The translations under genes and the position numbers were made by a program. The notes under the pieces were generated by a model. It had not been told where the DNA came from and ran no database searches. It saw only the letters and a program-made list of their open reading frames with translations. A stretch of DNA of 64,000 bases from Prochilodus magdalenae. Its lineage: Eukaryota; Chordata; Actinopteri; Characiformes; Prochilodontidae. The stretch covers positions 898,501 to 962,500 of the forward strand of contig JAMWET010007157.1 of NCBI GenBank assembly GCA_024036415.1, in the 5' to 3' direction. This document shows positions 12,760 through 27,700 of the stretch, one piece after another. Each line of letters begins with the position of its first letter. The first letter of the stretch is position 1.

Positions 12760-15700
12760 CGTGTGTGTGCGTGCGTTAAATCCCACCTGAGCTCCGGGTC
12801 GTCACTTTCAATAGTGACTGACTGTGGAACGTTGAAAGGGTTCTTGAGCACAAACTCGAAGAACTCAGCAGTCCCCAGCGTAGCGTAGACTGTGTGTGTT
12901 GTGGTGATGGCCTTGCTCAGCATGTTAGTGATTCCCTCTGCTTTACAGCGCTCTCGATACGCCTCAATCAAGCGAAGGTCCTGAGAGTGCTGTACACGGT
13001 CCTCCTTTCTCCTCTGAGAGAATTTAGTCAAAAATGCAGCCAAAACAAACATGAAACAAACATGAATCATATACATGGAAGTAACAGAATATTTTTCTTT
13101 TCTTCTCTCTAGTTCTTTTCTTATTTAGAACTCAGTATTTATATTGTAATTGTTTAGTACTTGTAATCTGGGAGCGAGTGCAGAGTATAAATTTCCTTGT
13201 ACAGTGAAACCGCTTGTTTCTCTTGCATATCACAATAAACGCTTGAATCTTGAGTCTTGAATCAATGTTCAATGTTTATGCAGTAGTAAGTCAAAATACT
13301 GACTTGTATCTCAAACCAATGACTTATTTTTACTAAAATATTGAGAAACTATTTCTCTAAACTTCTTTTACTTTACTTAGTTTGTACAAAAATAACTTAT
13401 ATGCAATAAAATATTAACTAAATATTTCTAAATCTTTTAAAAAATTTCACTTAGAATTCAAAAGAATAATTTTCTAATTATTATAATTTTCTATATTATT
13501 ATAATATTCTAAATTAAGCAAACAGTAACCGTACCTATTTTGCAAAAATGTGTCTCTGTATTGGACGTGTAACTTATTTTTCCTAAGGACCTCAACAAAG
13601 CATGAACATTGCCTAAAATTGGCATATAACTGCATATCAGTCTATTTCACTGTCTGATCACGCTCACCATAGAGCTGCTTTTCTCTTGCATGGTGGTCGT
13701 GGTGTTCTCTTCATGCTGACGCACAGCTGCCATCCTGTCAATCTTCCGCCGGCGCACTTCCTCCGTCTCGCTCCTCCCCTGCAGCAATGCCTCGCCCCCT
13801 TCTCTCATTCGACTATGCAATAGACTGGACAACTCGCCGTCAATCTCCGGCAAGCGCCGAGCCCGTCTTACATTTTGTGCTGCAATGTACACATACACTC
13901 AAACTGTACAAACCGAGTGTGCATACTCTAAATCTGAGCATGTCTCTGCCCCACTATTATCAGTTTTTAACCCCACTATGTTTCTAACCCTACACTATGC
14001 TGATGTCCATGTCTTCATAACAAATAAATAATACAAGATAAAAGCAAACTTTAAACTTTTATAAGGAATATATTTCTTGTCCTACATAGTTGCCATTTTG
14101 GAAACAATATTTTTTTTTTACATCAGTGACGTCATTAGGTAGATTAGAGGACTAGATGATTGGTAGATAAAACCATACCAATAATTATTGCAATACAACT
14201 TTTCTCGATAGAAATGTAACAAATGTACAATGAATGTTCAACATAACAGATCACTCTCACACTTCTGATCTCTAGAGAACCCCTGTGGTATTTTCCACTG
14301 CAAGAAAAGCGACATTACTCTGTCATTGCTCCCAGTAGAACAAAATAGACAATAAATGTAAACACAAGGAAGTGAACTGAATAAAGCCAGTCAGTATATA
14401 TTTATATATATGAGAGTAATATAAATACAGTATATGAAATAAACCCTATAAATAAACTAGGACTACCACTAGTGTTACAGCAATACATGGTAGCTTTAAA
14501 GGGTAGTGTGTGAAACGTGGTACCATTGAGAGTGAGGACTGTGTTGGAAGACAGGCTGCCTCCTCTGAAGCCTGCAGGAGCCTGGCTGGGCTGGACAATG
14601 TGGGACCATGATGGAGGTAGGACGGGAGAGGTGTTCAGGCTTTTCTGCACTGTGCCACCTGTTCAACACAAGATCCAGACCAGGTTCATGTAATTTGCTT
14701 TGATACTATTTCATTTGATATGATTTTGTCAGTGCACATTTAATATCGTGGTGACTTGGTTTAAATAATAGACCTTCAGATACTTCACAAAGATCACTGG
14801 ACTCTGGATATCTACAAGCAGCATGCTGAAAAACGTGATTTGAGGACTAGTTCTATTCATCTGCCTCTATGGCTCCTTTTATTAAATTATCTTCTTGTAT
14901 CTCATCGCTCAATGCTGAAACAAGGGCTCCAAGGCCAAAGTTCAGCCTTTAAGACATACAGAGACTTTAAAACGAGGGACTAGCTCATTCTCACTGTTTT
15001 GTGTCTATGCGGCTTTTATGTAATGCTTTGGCAAAAGCAGCGCACGTTGCTTATTGTTATCCTGATCAAACTTCCCAGCTACATGCTGACTAGAACAGCA
15101 AGAACGTGACAAAATGCGTGTCGACTGAAATGGTAAAAAACAAACTACAGCCACAAAAAAACAACCACAGTTTGAACACACAAACACTTCTTCAGCTGAA
15201 CAAAAGGCCACAAAATCAGCAGTCCCACCTGTATGACCTGACCACTTGGCCAGTGACCTTTAAACTGATCACAAGTCCACCCCCACTTTAACACATCCTC
15301 TCTGTAGGTGTCTGTCTAGAGGCAGTGGGCTCTAAATGACAACACTGGCTGCATTAATACCCAACACTGGCGGGTTTAACACCAACATAAACAGCTGCAA
15401 GCATTTTACTGGCTTTGCGTATGATTATAGGTAGGTGCGGGCTGTAATTAGAGCACATAAGTAGAGCAGGGTCAGGCTGAGGGGAGTCAGTGTTGGCATG
15501 CTGCTGTGCTTTGATTGATAAGCCTCTATAGAAAACAGCAATAGCGAAGCACGTAGGTCTTTGTGCGCACATTTAAAACAGCCTCTTCAGGCTGCGGCCT
15601 GTCAAAACAGTCCAGCGCTGCATCATGCTTTTTTTTATTTAAAATTAATTTATCCTCTCTTCCTTTCAGTTGCCAACTGCTGTTAGCATCATACAGCACT

Positions 15701-18700
15701 ATCCAGCTATGGTACAAATTCAGGCTGCATTAACACGAAACATTTTGATTTTTATTCACTTTAATCTGTAAAAAGTGTGTTCATGCTGCTATTAGTGTAC
15801 TCATATTAGTACTTTGACACTCGTCTTTGGTGTTGTGGACCCAATGTTCTTTTTCTCACACTGTCCACTCTTTTATTGTACACTATATGGCCTAAAGTAT
15901 GTGGACACACCTTCTAATTAGTTTATTTCAGTCACAGCTGCTAAGAGGCATATTAAATCAACCAGAGAACAAAGATTTCAGCACTGCTAGATTTGTCCAC
16001 ATCAAACTGCAAGTGCTATCATAGTGTTTTATAGCTTAACCTTGAAGCAGTAAACCATGCAAACTCGAGCGAGGCTTGTGCGCACTGAAGAATATAACAT
16101 GCTTCTTCTGTTGCATCCCTCACTCTAGTTCCAAACTGCCTCTAGAAGAACATCAGCCAAGACCTGTGCTTTGAGAGCTTCATGTTTCCATGGCCAGAGC
16201 CCTGACCTCAACCCCACTGAACACCTTTGGGATGAACTTGATTGTGAGCCAGGTCTTTAAAAATTTAAAAAGAAATCTTGTGGAAAGCTTCCCCAGAAGA
16301 ATGGAGGCTGTTACGACTGACTTGGGGGCTCATATAGATATAGGTGTTATGGTCAAGTGTCCACATTTTGGCACTGTAGTGTATTCTTTATAATACACTT
16401 TGCCATGTGGAGTAATAAACTGCTATATAGTGTTTTGTTTGCTTTTGTCCACCATACACATATCATCCAGAGAATGTCATAGTGTCCAATTATCCAATAA
16501 TACTTTACTGTGTCTGTACCACCCAAGAGCCCCATCAGTGTGTTTCTAATTTAAGGGATGATAGAGAGTTGAGAACAAAGCACTGCATGTTTTATAAATG
16601 GCTGAAACATTGCTCAAAATTGCTGTGACCCTGAGGCTGCAGCAAGCCTTCGTTATTTTATGAGGAGTTTCATTTAAAGGTCTTGCCGACAAAGCACACA
16701 AAAGCTGTCCTTTTAAATGAAACATGCAACTTTCCATCCATCTTCAATACCAGCAGCTGAGTATACATGCTTGCAGCTGCTGTTATTTCCTCCCAGAGGT
16801 GAGAAAAACCTAATAATGAAATGCTTTGAAAGGAAAACTCTGTCCATTGTAACTCTTGTGTCATGTAATAATTACATCTGCCGTGCATGACTCTTTTATG
16901 AGATTCTGAATAGTACTTACTAACCGCAGATTCAATATCAGTTGAGAAAAAAAAGAGAGAGATTACTGGACATTCAAAGGTTGTCCTTTACCTTTTCCAT
17001 TCAAATACAATGCATTTTTCATGCTTCACATCAATAAGTCATGGAAAGGAAAAGGCAATTCCATCTGTGATGACACTCAATATTCTACTATTCAATGCAA
17101 CCTCTATTCCAATTGGCAAGAGACAATTTAATACAGATATTTGACAAATGCATCTAATGTAGGTCATGCGAACTTTGTGATCTCATGTTCAACAGGTGTT
17201 TTGCCAAATAAGGATGTGATTTGTGCTCACTGAGAACACGAATGAGGAAGTGTTTTGTTTGCAGGTATGACTACACTTCATTATGGAATTCTGATCAGCA
17301 TAGCATCAGGTAATGTGGTTTGGCTAGTACTGCTCATTTAGATGCAGATGGAAAGATTTGTCAAGGTCAGACAGCTTTCCATCTTTTCATTTTGATTGAA
17401 ATCTGAAAATATTGATTAGGTGGAAGCTGGCACGATGATGATATCTGTAAAAATGAAATGAATAACCGAATAACTATTGTGGATACGTTCATGCTTTGTT
17501 TGTAGGTCAGTCCTTGAAGAGGCAGATACTGATACTGTGGAATGTGACATTAGCACATATCTTTGCTTATTTATGGCATATGACTGATATAAATTTAAAA
17601 CCATAACAATTTATTATTTATTACAGTCCTACTTATGCAGAATTTAGCGTAATTTAATAGCAACTTGCAAACTCAACTTGCAACAGTAACTCTCTGCTGA
17701 TTCCAATGCCAAAATACACAAATTGGTTCATATGTGTCATTATTTGATCTAAAACAGAGCAAAGGCGGGTCCTTTAGAAGGCGCACTCGTTGCTTATCTT
17801 ACAAATGTAGCATTGTTTTGCCACAGACAGAGGAATCCACATCGCCTTCACTCCAAATGTATGCCATTGTTCTGTGATTTCTCCCATCAAAGAAGCGGGA
17901 GATAGAGCATGGCGTGCAAATAATTATTGCGCAAATGTGATTTTACATACAAGCTTTCCCTTCAATCTCAATATCTCACTCTATTGCTAGTTTTCTCTCA
18001 ATTCTGCCGGCTTAGAGTTCGCCCTGCTTATCAAGCGTTTGCAGCCGAGCGCTGGAGGAGCCAAAGGCAGGCAGAAGCAAGAAACCCTAATCTTCATTCC
18101 CCCCATCTGCCTACATTCAACTCCACGGTGCAGGAAAAGAGCACCCGCCCCTAACGCAGGTGAACCAGCCTGTTGCGGCGATAGCTCATTAAACTGTACG
18201 ACTCTCAAAATCCGGCCCCGACGCATTTGTTTATTCCATTCTTCTTTAATTAAGTCATCCATTTCTTTTACCGAAGGATTTTGCAGTGGCTTAATTATTT
18301 GCTTGCCTGTTGGCTTCAAGCTGAAATTAATTAAAGAGGATTTGATTAGGTTTTTCCTCGTTTCGTTTTCACAAATGGCAATATGCAGACTGGCATGGGG
18401 CCAATTAAAGCAGAACCTTATTAGTTCCCAAAGAGATCGATCCATCAGCCGTCCATCTGATCCCCGTCGAAAACCCTGAATGGTTAAATGTCCACAAAGG
18501 AGCGTTGTTGCCCAGCGGGACACTCTCTGACCATTTTACCCAAACGAAACTTGATTGAATATAATTAGGACACTGATTAGCATGTTCATACTTTACAAAG
18601 AAGCACAGGCACTTAGCATGGGGTGATGAGATTACGTTGACATATACACGCAGACAACTTCTTTCTTTCACTTTTCTTTCAAATCTTCTGTCGTTGCTCT

Positions 18701-21700
18701 CTCCCCTTTGTCTGGTAATTACTTTAGGCTTGACCTACAGGAGTCTGGGATGTGCGTCACCACAGTGATAAAAATCTCCATCAGCCTTTGAGCTGATAAA
18801 TTCCCGATCTCGTGCTCAAACAGCCTAATGACCATTCCTCATTAGGAAACAAATAGGATGGACAAAAGCATTAATCCCGGATAAAGAGCTAGCACAAAGG
18901 AGGCCTGAGCTCTCCTGATTTACGAATTTTGGAGGAGGTAATTGATTGCGGGTGCAAAAAGCTAGAGACAGTGGCGGGCTGATTGGTATCTGACCGTTCG
19001 GCTGGCGTTTTACAACCCAGACGTTTTATAATTGCGCTTTAGAAGCTAAACATAAAGCGGACCTGTATACGATTCTGTCCTGCCAATGGAAAGTGGAGGA
19101 CAATCCAGATTCCATGTGAAACAGCAACTTGTTCAGCTGTCAAAACAGCTGCTCTTTGCTTTAGAAACAGCTGCAGTCACTCTGCGTTCACAACCAGTTT
19201 GTTCTGACTTCTTAATGTCTTTCAAAGTTAGAAACCCCACACTTACACCTTTAGCATCAGCTACAGTGATTTATTACATGTTTATGTCCTTGCACCCGGC
19301 TGTCAACATCACAGCGAGAACTCGGCACAGTGGCCTCACTCGCACCAAACACCACACTTATCGCTTCTTCTTACAAAGAGCTTCATTTCAATATTCTCAC
19401 AATGAAGTCTTAATTTAGCATGTCTATCAAATTTCACATCATATTATTTTGGCATTTCAATCGTTTATTGCTTGTAGGCTGGGGTTAAATGCAGCAGCTG
19501 ACCTGCTGATTTTCTTCTCATTACTCACCATCGGTCATGGTCGTCCAGTGACAGCATTGTTAACTAGAGATGAACGATCTAGTGCGGGGCAAGACTGCTA
19601 TGGCGTGTTCACATGTGTGCATTAAAAATATCATATTCCACACCTCGTACCTCATAGCAGTAAATCACAGGCAGCGGTGAGAAGCCATGCAAACGTTGAG
19701 TTACTGGTGAAAACAGTGCTGATCAGAGGAAAGCTTTAGCAGTGCAGATTGTTTGTTTGAAGTGGAAAAGGCAGGAGGACACACTATGCTAGAGGACTGT
19801 GCAGATCTGATTTTGTAATTCCGCTCCCATCAAAAGCAGCAGCGAGGCCCCATACGAGGGTAAATGACATCCAGTATGTGACATATCACAAATCATATAT
19901 TTTTTGCTGAGATAATCAGGGCTATAATATACTGTCGTACGTCACACTGGACTTTAACGGGCTTAACTGTGGCCTTTCTTTAGTGCACTGACTGACCCTC
20001 TAAAGCTAGGTTTATACTTGATGCAATGTAAATACGCGTATGAATGAATTTGAAGTGGGACTCGCTGAGCTGCTGGTTCTCCCCTACAGGCAGATATGAG
20101 AGTTCTATTATATTATTTCACAGAGAGAAAAGTTTTAAAGGCTTTGCAGTTTGTGTATTGACTGGCAACTTCCCAAATATTTAATAAGTTTATTACTTTC
20201 TTATTGATTGCTTTCCTTTTATGTTAATTATGCAAGCTAATTATTGTGTAATTATCATTTTCTATATAGTAACATGCAGAATGACAGCGATATTTAGTCA
20301 CACAATGCAATATATTGTGATGGGCGTCATATGGAAATGTGAAGTCTGTACTCTACTTTGTATTCCAGCACTGGGGTCAACAGCAAAAACTGAACTCTGG
20401 AGGGAGTGTTCTGCTCAGAGCTGCAGTCTGCTGACTGTTGCCACTTATGGTGGCAGAATATTTTCCTGCAGCTTCATAGAAAACAATGGACTATTCAATC
20501 TAGCCATAGTCTGTTTATCACAAATATGCCAATGCAGCATCCGTGTTCTGTGCTAGATCTGCTGTGTTCTTACTGCACTGGTTTGAGGGATGCTCTCTCA
20601 AGTGTTGTATTTGCTCAGAAGTTTTAATAACTTTACATGTAGCTTGGAGTAAGATACGGCAAAAAATGAGTCCATAGTCAAAGGTCAAAAGGTCTTCATC
20701 TAATGTTTGAAGAAGGAACTGCAGGGTTCTCGTTTAAATCACAAAATATGGCTTATGTGTTTTGTGCCACTGATCAGCTCTCAGAGAAATACAGGCTGAG
20801 CACTAACCACATATTTGGCTAGAAAATCGGCCCAATACAGGTACACAGACAAACACTCCTTTCAGCTCTAATGTTAACTCTTTAAGCCCTTGTTATTATT
20901 CTTGAGTAACTGATGTATGCAATTCAGTAACTATAATTAATGCACTGCTGTCATGCAACGTTAATAAAAATAGAAAAAAATATGAATATCGTATATATAT
21001 GAATATAGGTATATGTATATGCAAGTTTCTGCACTTGTGGTGCAACAAAATTGGTTTATCTATAAAGGACATATATGCAGGGAATATGTTTTTTTGTAAT
21101 AAGCTATCATAGCTGGTTAAAGTCATTAGCAATATGTCTGGACTGAGACAGAAATTACAGTCTGGAGGGAACACAACAATTTCATGCCAAATGTTTCACC
21201 CACTACCATATGCTCAAAACAACTGACCAGCTTGTGGAATGCAGTAGCGATTCCTTTAGTCTAGTGGCGGCTAGCATTGAGTGGCCCTACAAAAGGTCAG
21301 ATCATGGCACACAGCTACTCAAACATTGTTCTTGAAATTCCGCAGTGCTTCACCTAAAGCTCGGTAAAATGGTTTGGTTAAGTATGTCCTCCTAGAATTG
21401 TTTGCTGCAGTGGTGTTCTCAGAGGTTTGCTGGGCGAGAGGCGAAGCGGAACAATGACTCCAGCTCTTTTTAAATAGGCCACTGCCCACTCTGTTGAGCG
21501 TCCCTGAACTGGTAGTTCTTTAACCATGCACAGTGGACAAAGGGCTGTTAAAACTTCTCCACAGAGAGGGCTCCCAACCCTTGACTGCATATCGCATGCA
21601 CATCTTCAGGAATTTGCACATAAAAGTAGTGGAAACAATGACTAAACCGCATTTTCCAAAGAAGGTTTAAATCCCTCCACTGTGCATGCCACACGCAGTA

Positions 21701-24700
21701 AGCACGACTCTCTAGAATGTGCTATCATCTTCTTGAATTTGAATGCAATTCATTTGCATGTTCCTTTAGCAACCTGTCAGGAATTCATTTTAAATACGGC
21801 AAACCTCTGAACAGAAGCCTCACTTATGAAACTAGGTTAAACCTTAACTTTTAAAGGGTTAATATGATCAGATAGTTACTATAAACATAATTCTAAATAC
21901 GAGAACCATTCAAATTCATAATCCTCAGAATATTTTCCACATGGGATGCTTGGTGTGCATCTTGTCTTATAGTGCTTTGGCCATCACTATTTTCGCCTGC
22001 GTGTTCAGTCAGTTTCTGTAATGCTGGACTCCATTAATTGATTATTCAGGGAAGCATTCAGTTGCCTGTCTTTCTCTAGCATAATTACTTGTGACTCAGC
22101 ATTTCCTTATAGCATCCTGACAGAAACGAACTTAAAATAAGAAAAGAAACCTCACTTTTGAAACTAGGCCAAACCTTCTGGTTTAAGCGGTCAAATGTGA
22201 TATTTACACAGAACAGCCCATAATGATAAGCCACAGTGTTACTTCAGTTCTTTCAGCAAGTCAAGACAGAAAATTGAGGAAAAACAGTGTAAAAATAAGT
22301 TGCTTACCCACATTCCCAAGTCGTATGTGCAACCTGCCTCTGACGCTAGTGTACACGCTGATGGCTGGAACGGTGGCATGTCTGCCTGCATGTTCACTGA
22401 TCAGACTGGCGTCCTGCAGGTACTCTGTAGTAATGACCTCCAGCTCGTGACACACCTGGACGGCGGATCGGCCCTGCCGCAACATATGCTGCACACAGAC
22501 ATACCAGCAGTTTACAACTCTTTTCCCCACTGACGTACTTCGACACCCTACTGTTCACTTTCCTCGATTTTGTATTCGCTAATTTTTCATAGTGTGCATG
22601 TTTGTCTTATTAATCATGCATAGCACTAGTGTGTGAAGCTTTGTACTTTATACAGGATATTACAAATATCATCAAAAGATTAGTTTCATGAATAGTTGCA
22701 TCCAGAAAGAATCAACTGAGAGGACTCAAATGTGGTGGGTAGGTTAGACATCGTGAGAAATGCAAATGTCAGGATGTCTGGCATGTTACATTAGCAAACA
22801 TGGCAGCCCAACATCATACTGAGAGACTCAGTAAATACTGCCCATATCTAAATTTATCATCATTTGTTGATCCTGGTAACCTTTATCGTCCTTGCAATCA
22901 AACACTTTCTTCTGGGTGCAGCAATTCTGACTCTACTGTCTATTTTGAGTAACTACAATGAGTAAAAAAAAGTCAGTTTTCAATTTTATACAAAGTGAAT
23001 CCATATTGACTGTTTATAGCAACCCCACAAGGAACAGTGACCTCAGTTATCAAACAGAATTCATAAAACATACGCTATCATTCAAATGTTTGGAATCAAT
23101 TTTATATTAATTTATTAATTTATTTTTATGCAATAACGGCTTGTCACTGTCATTTGTAATATGTGAGACTTTATGGATATTAATATTATTATAATGTCCA
23201 TAATAAGCCATAATTTATAGCACTATTCATTTTTCTGGATACTTCTTGATTTTCATATTTATTAATCTATTTATTTGATCAATTTATTTAGCACCAAAAA
23301 TTTTTTTTATTTCTTTGTAATAAGAAATTAACCTTTTGGTGTTATATGCAACCATTTTGAAAATGTTTTATATAGAACCATATAGAACACTTTCTATTTC
23401 TCCCAGGCAAAATGGTTGTATATAGAACTGTTATCTTTTTTAAGTATCTTCTGAAGCATCTCTTTTACCAATGTACCATACTGCTTTAAAGGAGCGATAA
23501 AACACAGTTTAAATTGTTCTTCGATGGCAGAAGAATGTATACCATATTGTCAAAAGTATTCACTCACCCATCCAAATAATTGGATTCAGGTGTTCCAAGC
23601 ACCTAGGCATGCTTCTACAGGCATTAGCAAAAGAATGGGTCACTCTTAGGAGCTCAGTGGATTCCAGTGTGGTACCATGCTAGAATGGCACCTGTGGTCC
23701 AGTCGAGAAATTTCCTCACTACTATTTATAACGAAGAGGAAACGATTGGGGACGACAGCAACTCAGCCACAAAGTGGTAGGCCCCGTAAAATAACATAGC
23801 GGGATCAGCTGATGCTGAGGCACATAGTGCACAGACGTAGCCAATTTTCTGGCACTTAATGTGGCCTTCAGATTAGCTCAAGAACAGTGCATAGAGAGCT
23901 TCATGGAACGGGTTTCCATGGCTGAGCAGCTCCATCTGAGCCTTACATTACCAAGTGCAATGTAGTGGTGTCGCCACTGGACGCTAGAACTGTGGAACTG
24001 TGTTCTCTGGAGTGGGGAGCCTGGGAATCTGATGGATTAGTCTGGGTTTGGCGGTTACCAGGAGAACAGTACCAACATGACTGTGCAACAGAGCACAAAG
24101 CAAGGTCCATAAAGACATAGGTGAGTGTGTTTGGTGTGGAAGGATGTGACTGGTCAAAAATTCCCATAAACACATTCCTAAACCTTGTGGAAAGTCTTAG
24201 AGTTAAAGCTATTATAGCTGCAAGGGTGGGCCGACATCATATTAAATCCTATGAATTAGGAATGGGCTGTCACTCAAGTTCACATGAGTGTGAAGGCAGA
24301 TGAACAAATACTTTTGGCAATATAGTGTATGTGACCTTTGTCGGATGAAAAGTGATAAAATCACACAGTATGGCTGCTACTTACAGGTTGTTTTGGAGTT
24401 ATGATGGTAGTTCAGGTAAAACTGGGGAGCCTCTCCCTCTCTCCGTGCTATTTAAAGCCTTAATACTGTCTAAAGTTTGAGAAACTGTTCAGAGTAAATT
24501 CTGCACAACTAGCAAACTAACAGCCCTCGTTTGAAGATAAACATCCTTCATGCTCGCGAAGAGATAACTGGAAAGGGTATGAATAGTGTTACTCGCTCCT
24601 TCACTGCCTGGATTTCTGCATGTTTAGTTTACCCTTACTCTTGATCCATTGTCATTGTTTCTACTAGGCTGAAGCTTCAGCTGGTATACCATCCTTTAAC

Positions 24701-27700
24701 ATCCTCTTTCACAAATGTGGGATTTGCATTTGAAGAAGGAACAACAGTGTTGGATGTTCACAGCATGACACTATGTACTGAACATTCAATATTCATGTAT
24801 GATGGTGCAAATATAGTTCTCCATTCTATGGTCCCTTTAATATTATTGAAGACATTGATTCCAAACTTTTGAGCAGCATTATGGATTCCTTTCATTGCAA
24901 TTTTTTTTTTCAGTGATATTCGGGCACTTCCCTTCTGAAAATGAACACTGATTCAACTTAAAATGCACTCATGTTCAGGCAGTGAAACATCAGGAGTAGT
25001 TCCTTTACTCGCTAATGAAACTGCTGTGGTTTGTAACCCCAGTCTGATACACTGAGATCAGCCCGGCAGGGCTGTTTTATCTCCAACACAAATGGACAGT
25101 TATTAAATATCCTTCAATGCAACTGAAACTCATCTGCAACAATCACAGTGGATACCTTAAAGCTACATGCTAATTGAAGAGAGTATTGCACTATTAACTG
25201 CACATTTGTGCTGATAACTGTGAAAGGCCTCACAGCTATAAGATTTAAAGTGATTCATTACAGACGTTCCCAAAACACAATGACTGGCATGTGCCTGCCT
25301 CCTCCTATACCAGACATAATTCATAGCTGCCTAACCAATATGGGTTCATTTTGTGGACAACAGTAAAGGGCAGGGCTACATCACTGGCCTACATATTAGT
25401 GCCAGTATTTAAGAATCTTATTCATAACTGAAGTTGCCAGTTTACCTTGTAGCGACACTCAACTTTATCAGCATATATCAGCATTTTAACACCATTACAG
25501 ATAAAAAAAGGGTCCTGTCCAAAATACTATTTCCAGAATATTGCACTCAGAAAGTGTGAAAGGAGTAACAGAGTAATCGATGTTTGTGTGGCATTTATGT
25601 GTATACATGACCGCAAAGTAAGTGAAGCACAGAGAACACATTCATGGACTTGTTGACGTGTGTTATTTTGATCATTCCAGTTTTAATATCAGGCTAGCAA
25701 ATACTTTTCCTGCAGCTCAGGACAGCTAAAAATACAATCTACCAAGCACATCCCATGCAACCTAGATTAATCCATGTCTGAGAATTATGAAAAAACATAT
25801 TTTGTAAAACATGTTTTGGTAATAAAGAAATGGAAATGTAATCATAAGGACCCATCATTTTTCAGTAAACATGTATTTCTTCACAAGCAGATTTAGACTG
25901 TTCTAAAATGGTGAATGTGCAGTTTTTGAGTCATTCTCCTCAAAAAGAGAACTACAGACAATGCAGCATTTATACATTTTTATCTATGCCTGAACCCTCT
26001 TTGGTGTCTCCTTCAGGAATTGCTCTTGAGAATAGGCAGCTCAGTATATCTCTGCTGTTGGAGTGATTTCAAGATGAATAGACAAACAGAAAAGGTCCAA
26101 AATGACTTACAGATCTTGTTGTATTAACTTCTATTAGGAATAAAAAGAATCTGTCTCCATTCTGGAGATACATGGTTTCTTACTGACAGCGATGACATGT
26201 TGCACGCAGGTTCTGTTTGCATGACTGGTCCATTTGCTACCATCAAACGATTCCTCTCAGATACAGCCTTTGGGCTGAAAAGTGCAGTTAAACTAAGGAC
26301 AGATCTCTTCATTGGGAACGTTTCACAAATTCAGTAAACAGTGAAAAACTAAATGCCTTGAGAGCATCAGAAGCAACGACAGCTCAAAATCAAAGCTCAA
26401 AGGCATTTTTGCCTTGGTTTTGATGTGTCACTCAGCATGATCAGAACTTGCAGAGATAGGGCAAGGCTACGCGCTCTCCGTCTGGCTGTTGACTAGGCAC
26501 TAGAACAACAAACAAACAAACAAAAACAAACACAAATGCAACAAACAGTCTGCGTCACAATCAGTTGACAAATGCCACAATCTGATGACAAGCGGCTGAG
26601 GATTTATCACAAGCCTGATCTGCTCCTCTGCGATTCGGGAAAAGGTCAGTTCTGCTATTCTTCGCCATCAGTCCGATGATGAGGATGCAGAGGCCTCCGC
26701 TTTCATTTTGTTTTTGTATCTGCTGCTTTCTAACCTTTATTCAACATCTGGTGTTTAACAGACGACTACCGAAAAGAATGATGGTGCTGGGCAGACGGCC
26801 AGAGAGAAAGTCTGGAAGAGCTAACCATTACCCAAAAGCTCTCAAATCCATAGCTCATAAATTCTGCAGCAGACCGCTGTCCCAGCTCACCTGGACGAAG
26901 ATCAGACATAAAACATTCATAGCGATGAGGGACTCGCAAGTACAAAGAAGTCCGTACAGTTTAACACCTGCTACGAGGCTGTCAAAATGAGAATGGAGTA
27001 GTCCTTGTCTCACACATTCGATTATCCTGCCTCAGCTTTCCAGTGCTGTTTAGAGTGCTGGTGGTCTTAGGCGCAAAGGAGAAACTACATTCAGAGCCTT
27101 AAACTGTAAGTGTTCCTCGTCTCAGGGTGGTAGTCACTAGGAATTGCTGAGTGATGAAGGAGAGAAGCCGTTTATTTTGCCTTAGGTTGGTGATTAGAGC
27201 TGGTCTCAACAGTGTTTTACAAAAGCTCCACATGTTGTGTTTTACAGACAGAGGAAAAATGCAGTCACTACAAATCTGTGCTAATTCAAATCTCTGCTCA
27301 ACATGATTCAAGTCCGCCAGGGTGTTGTACAATTTGAAATGGCGCCAAAGTTGTCATGCACTCTAATAGGATAGAAACTCAAACTTCTTTAGTTCTGTAG
27401 TATTGTGGTGGTCACAGTGTGCAGTTCTGTATAAGCCATAAAAACCTATAAAAATGAAACTGAAAATTGAATAAAACTTCGGAAATGAAATCTCTTGCAT
27501 TATGATTATCAAACAAAACTCTAGTTAAATATTTTGTGCTGAAGTGATGTTACTCAGTCACAAGTCAGAAACTACAACTATACAATAAAGTTTATCAGAT
27601 TTATATAATATAAAATATGTCATAAAAACCACAGATGGAGTTTCCTCCTTCAACAAGTATCAATCTTTAAAGAATTTTTATTTAGTCTTCAGTTTAGAAA

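Larger units (their letters stand above)
8723..12786 (-). other. NPHP4 intron 10 (4.1 kb)
   Basis: Starts with the CA repeat and holds a CA/TG inverted microsatellite at 10.37-10.46 kb. Elsewhere it is AT-rich with no named repeat. The strong pyrimidine tract before exon 11 lies at 8724-8760. Blocks at 11.7-12.25 and 9.06-9.24 kb are complex but unassigned. Confidence 0.8.
14659..22307 (-). other. NPHP4 intron 7 (7.6 kb)
   Basis: Holds a short Tc1-like element (15.88-16.38 kb), a TAAT-rich complex block (17.99-18.99 kb) that may be conserved noncoding DNA, and a degenerate direct duplication (21.75-21.87 against 22.07-22.20 kb). The remainder is AT-rich, with no recognised gene. Confidence 0.75.

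Noticed and set aside
17987..18523. 178-codon minus-strand open frame, overlapping a 146-codon plus-strand frame
   Set aside because: No recognised family, no matching splice structure in NPHP4, and both strands are open; better explained as complex noncoding sequence.
19086..19418. 110-codon plus-strand open frame
   Set aside because: No family resemblance, no splice-site support, antisense to an intron.
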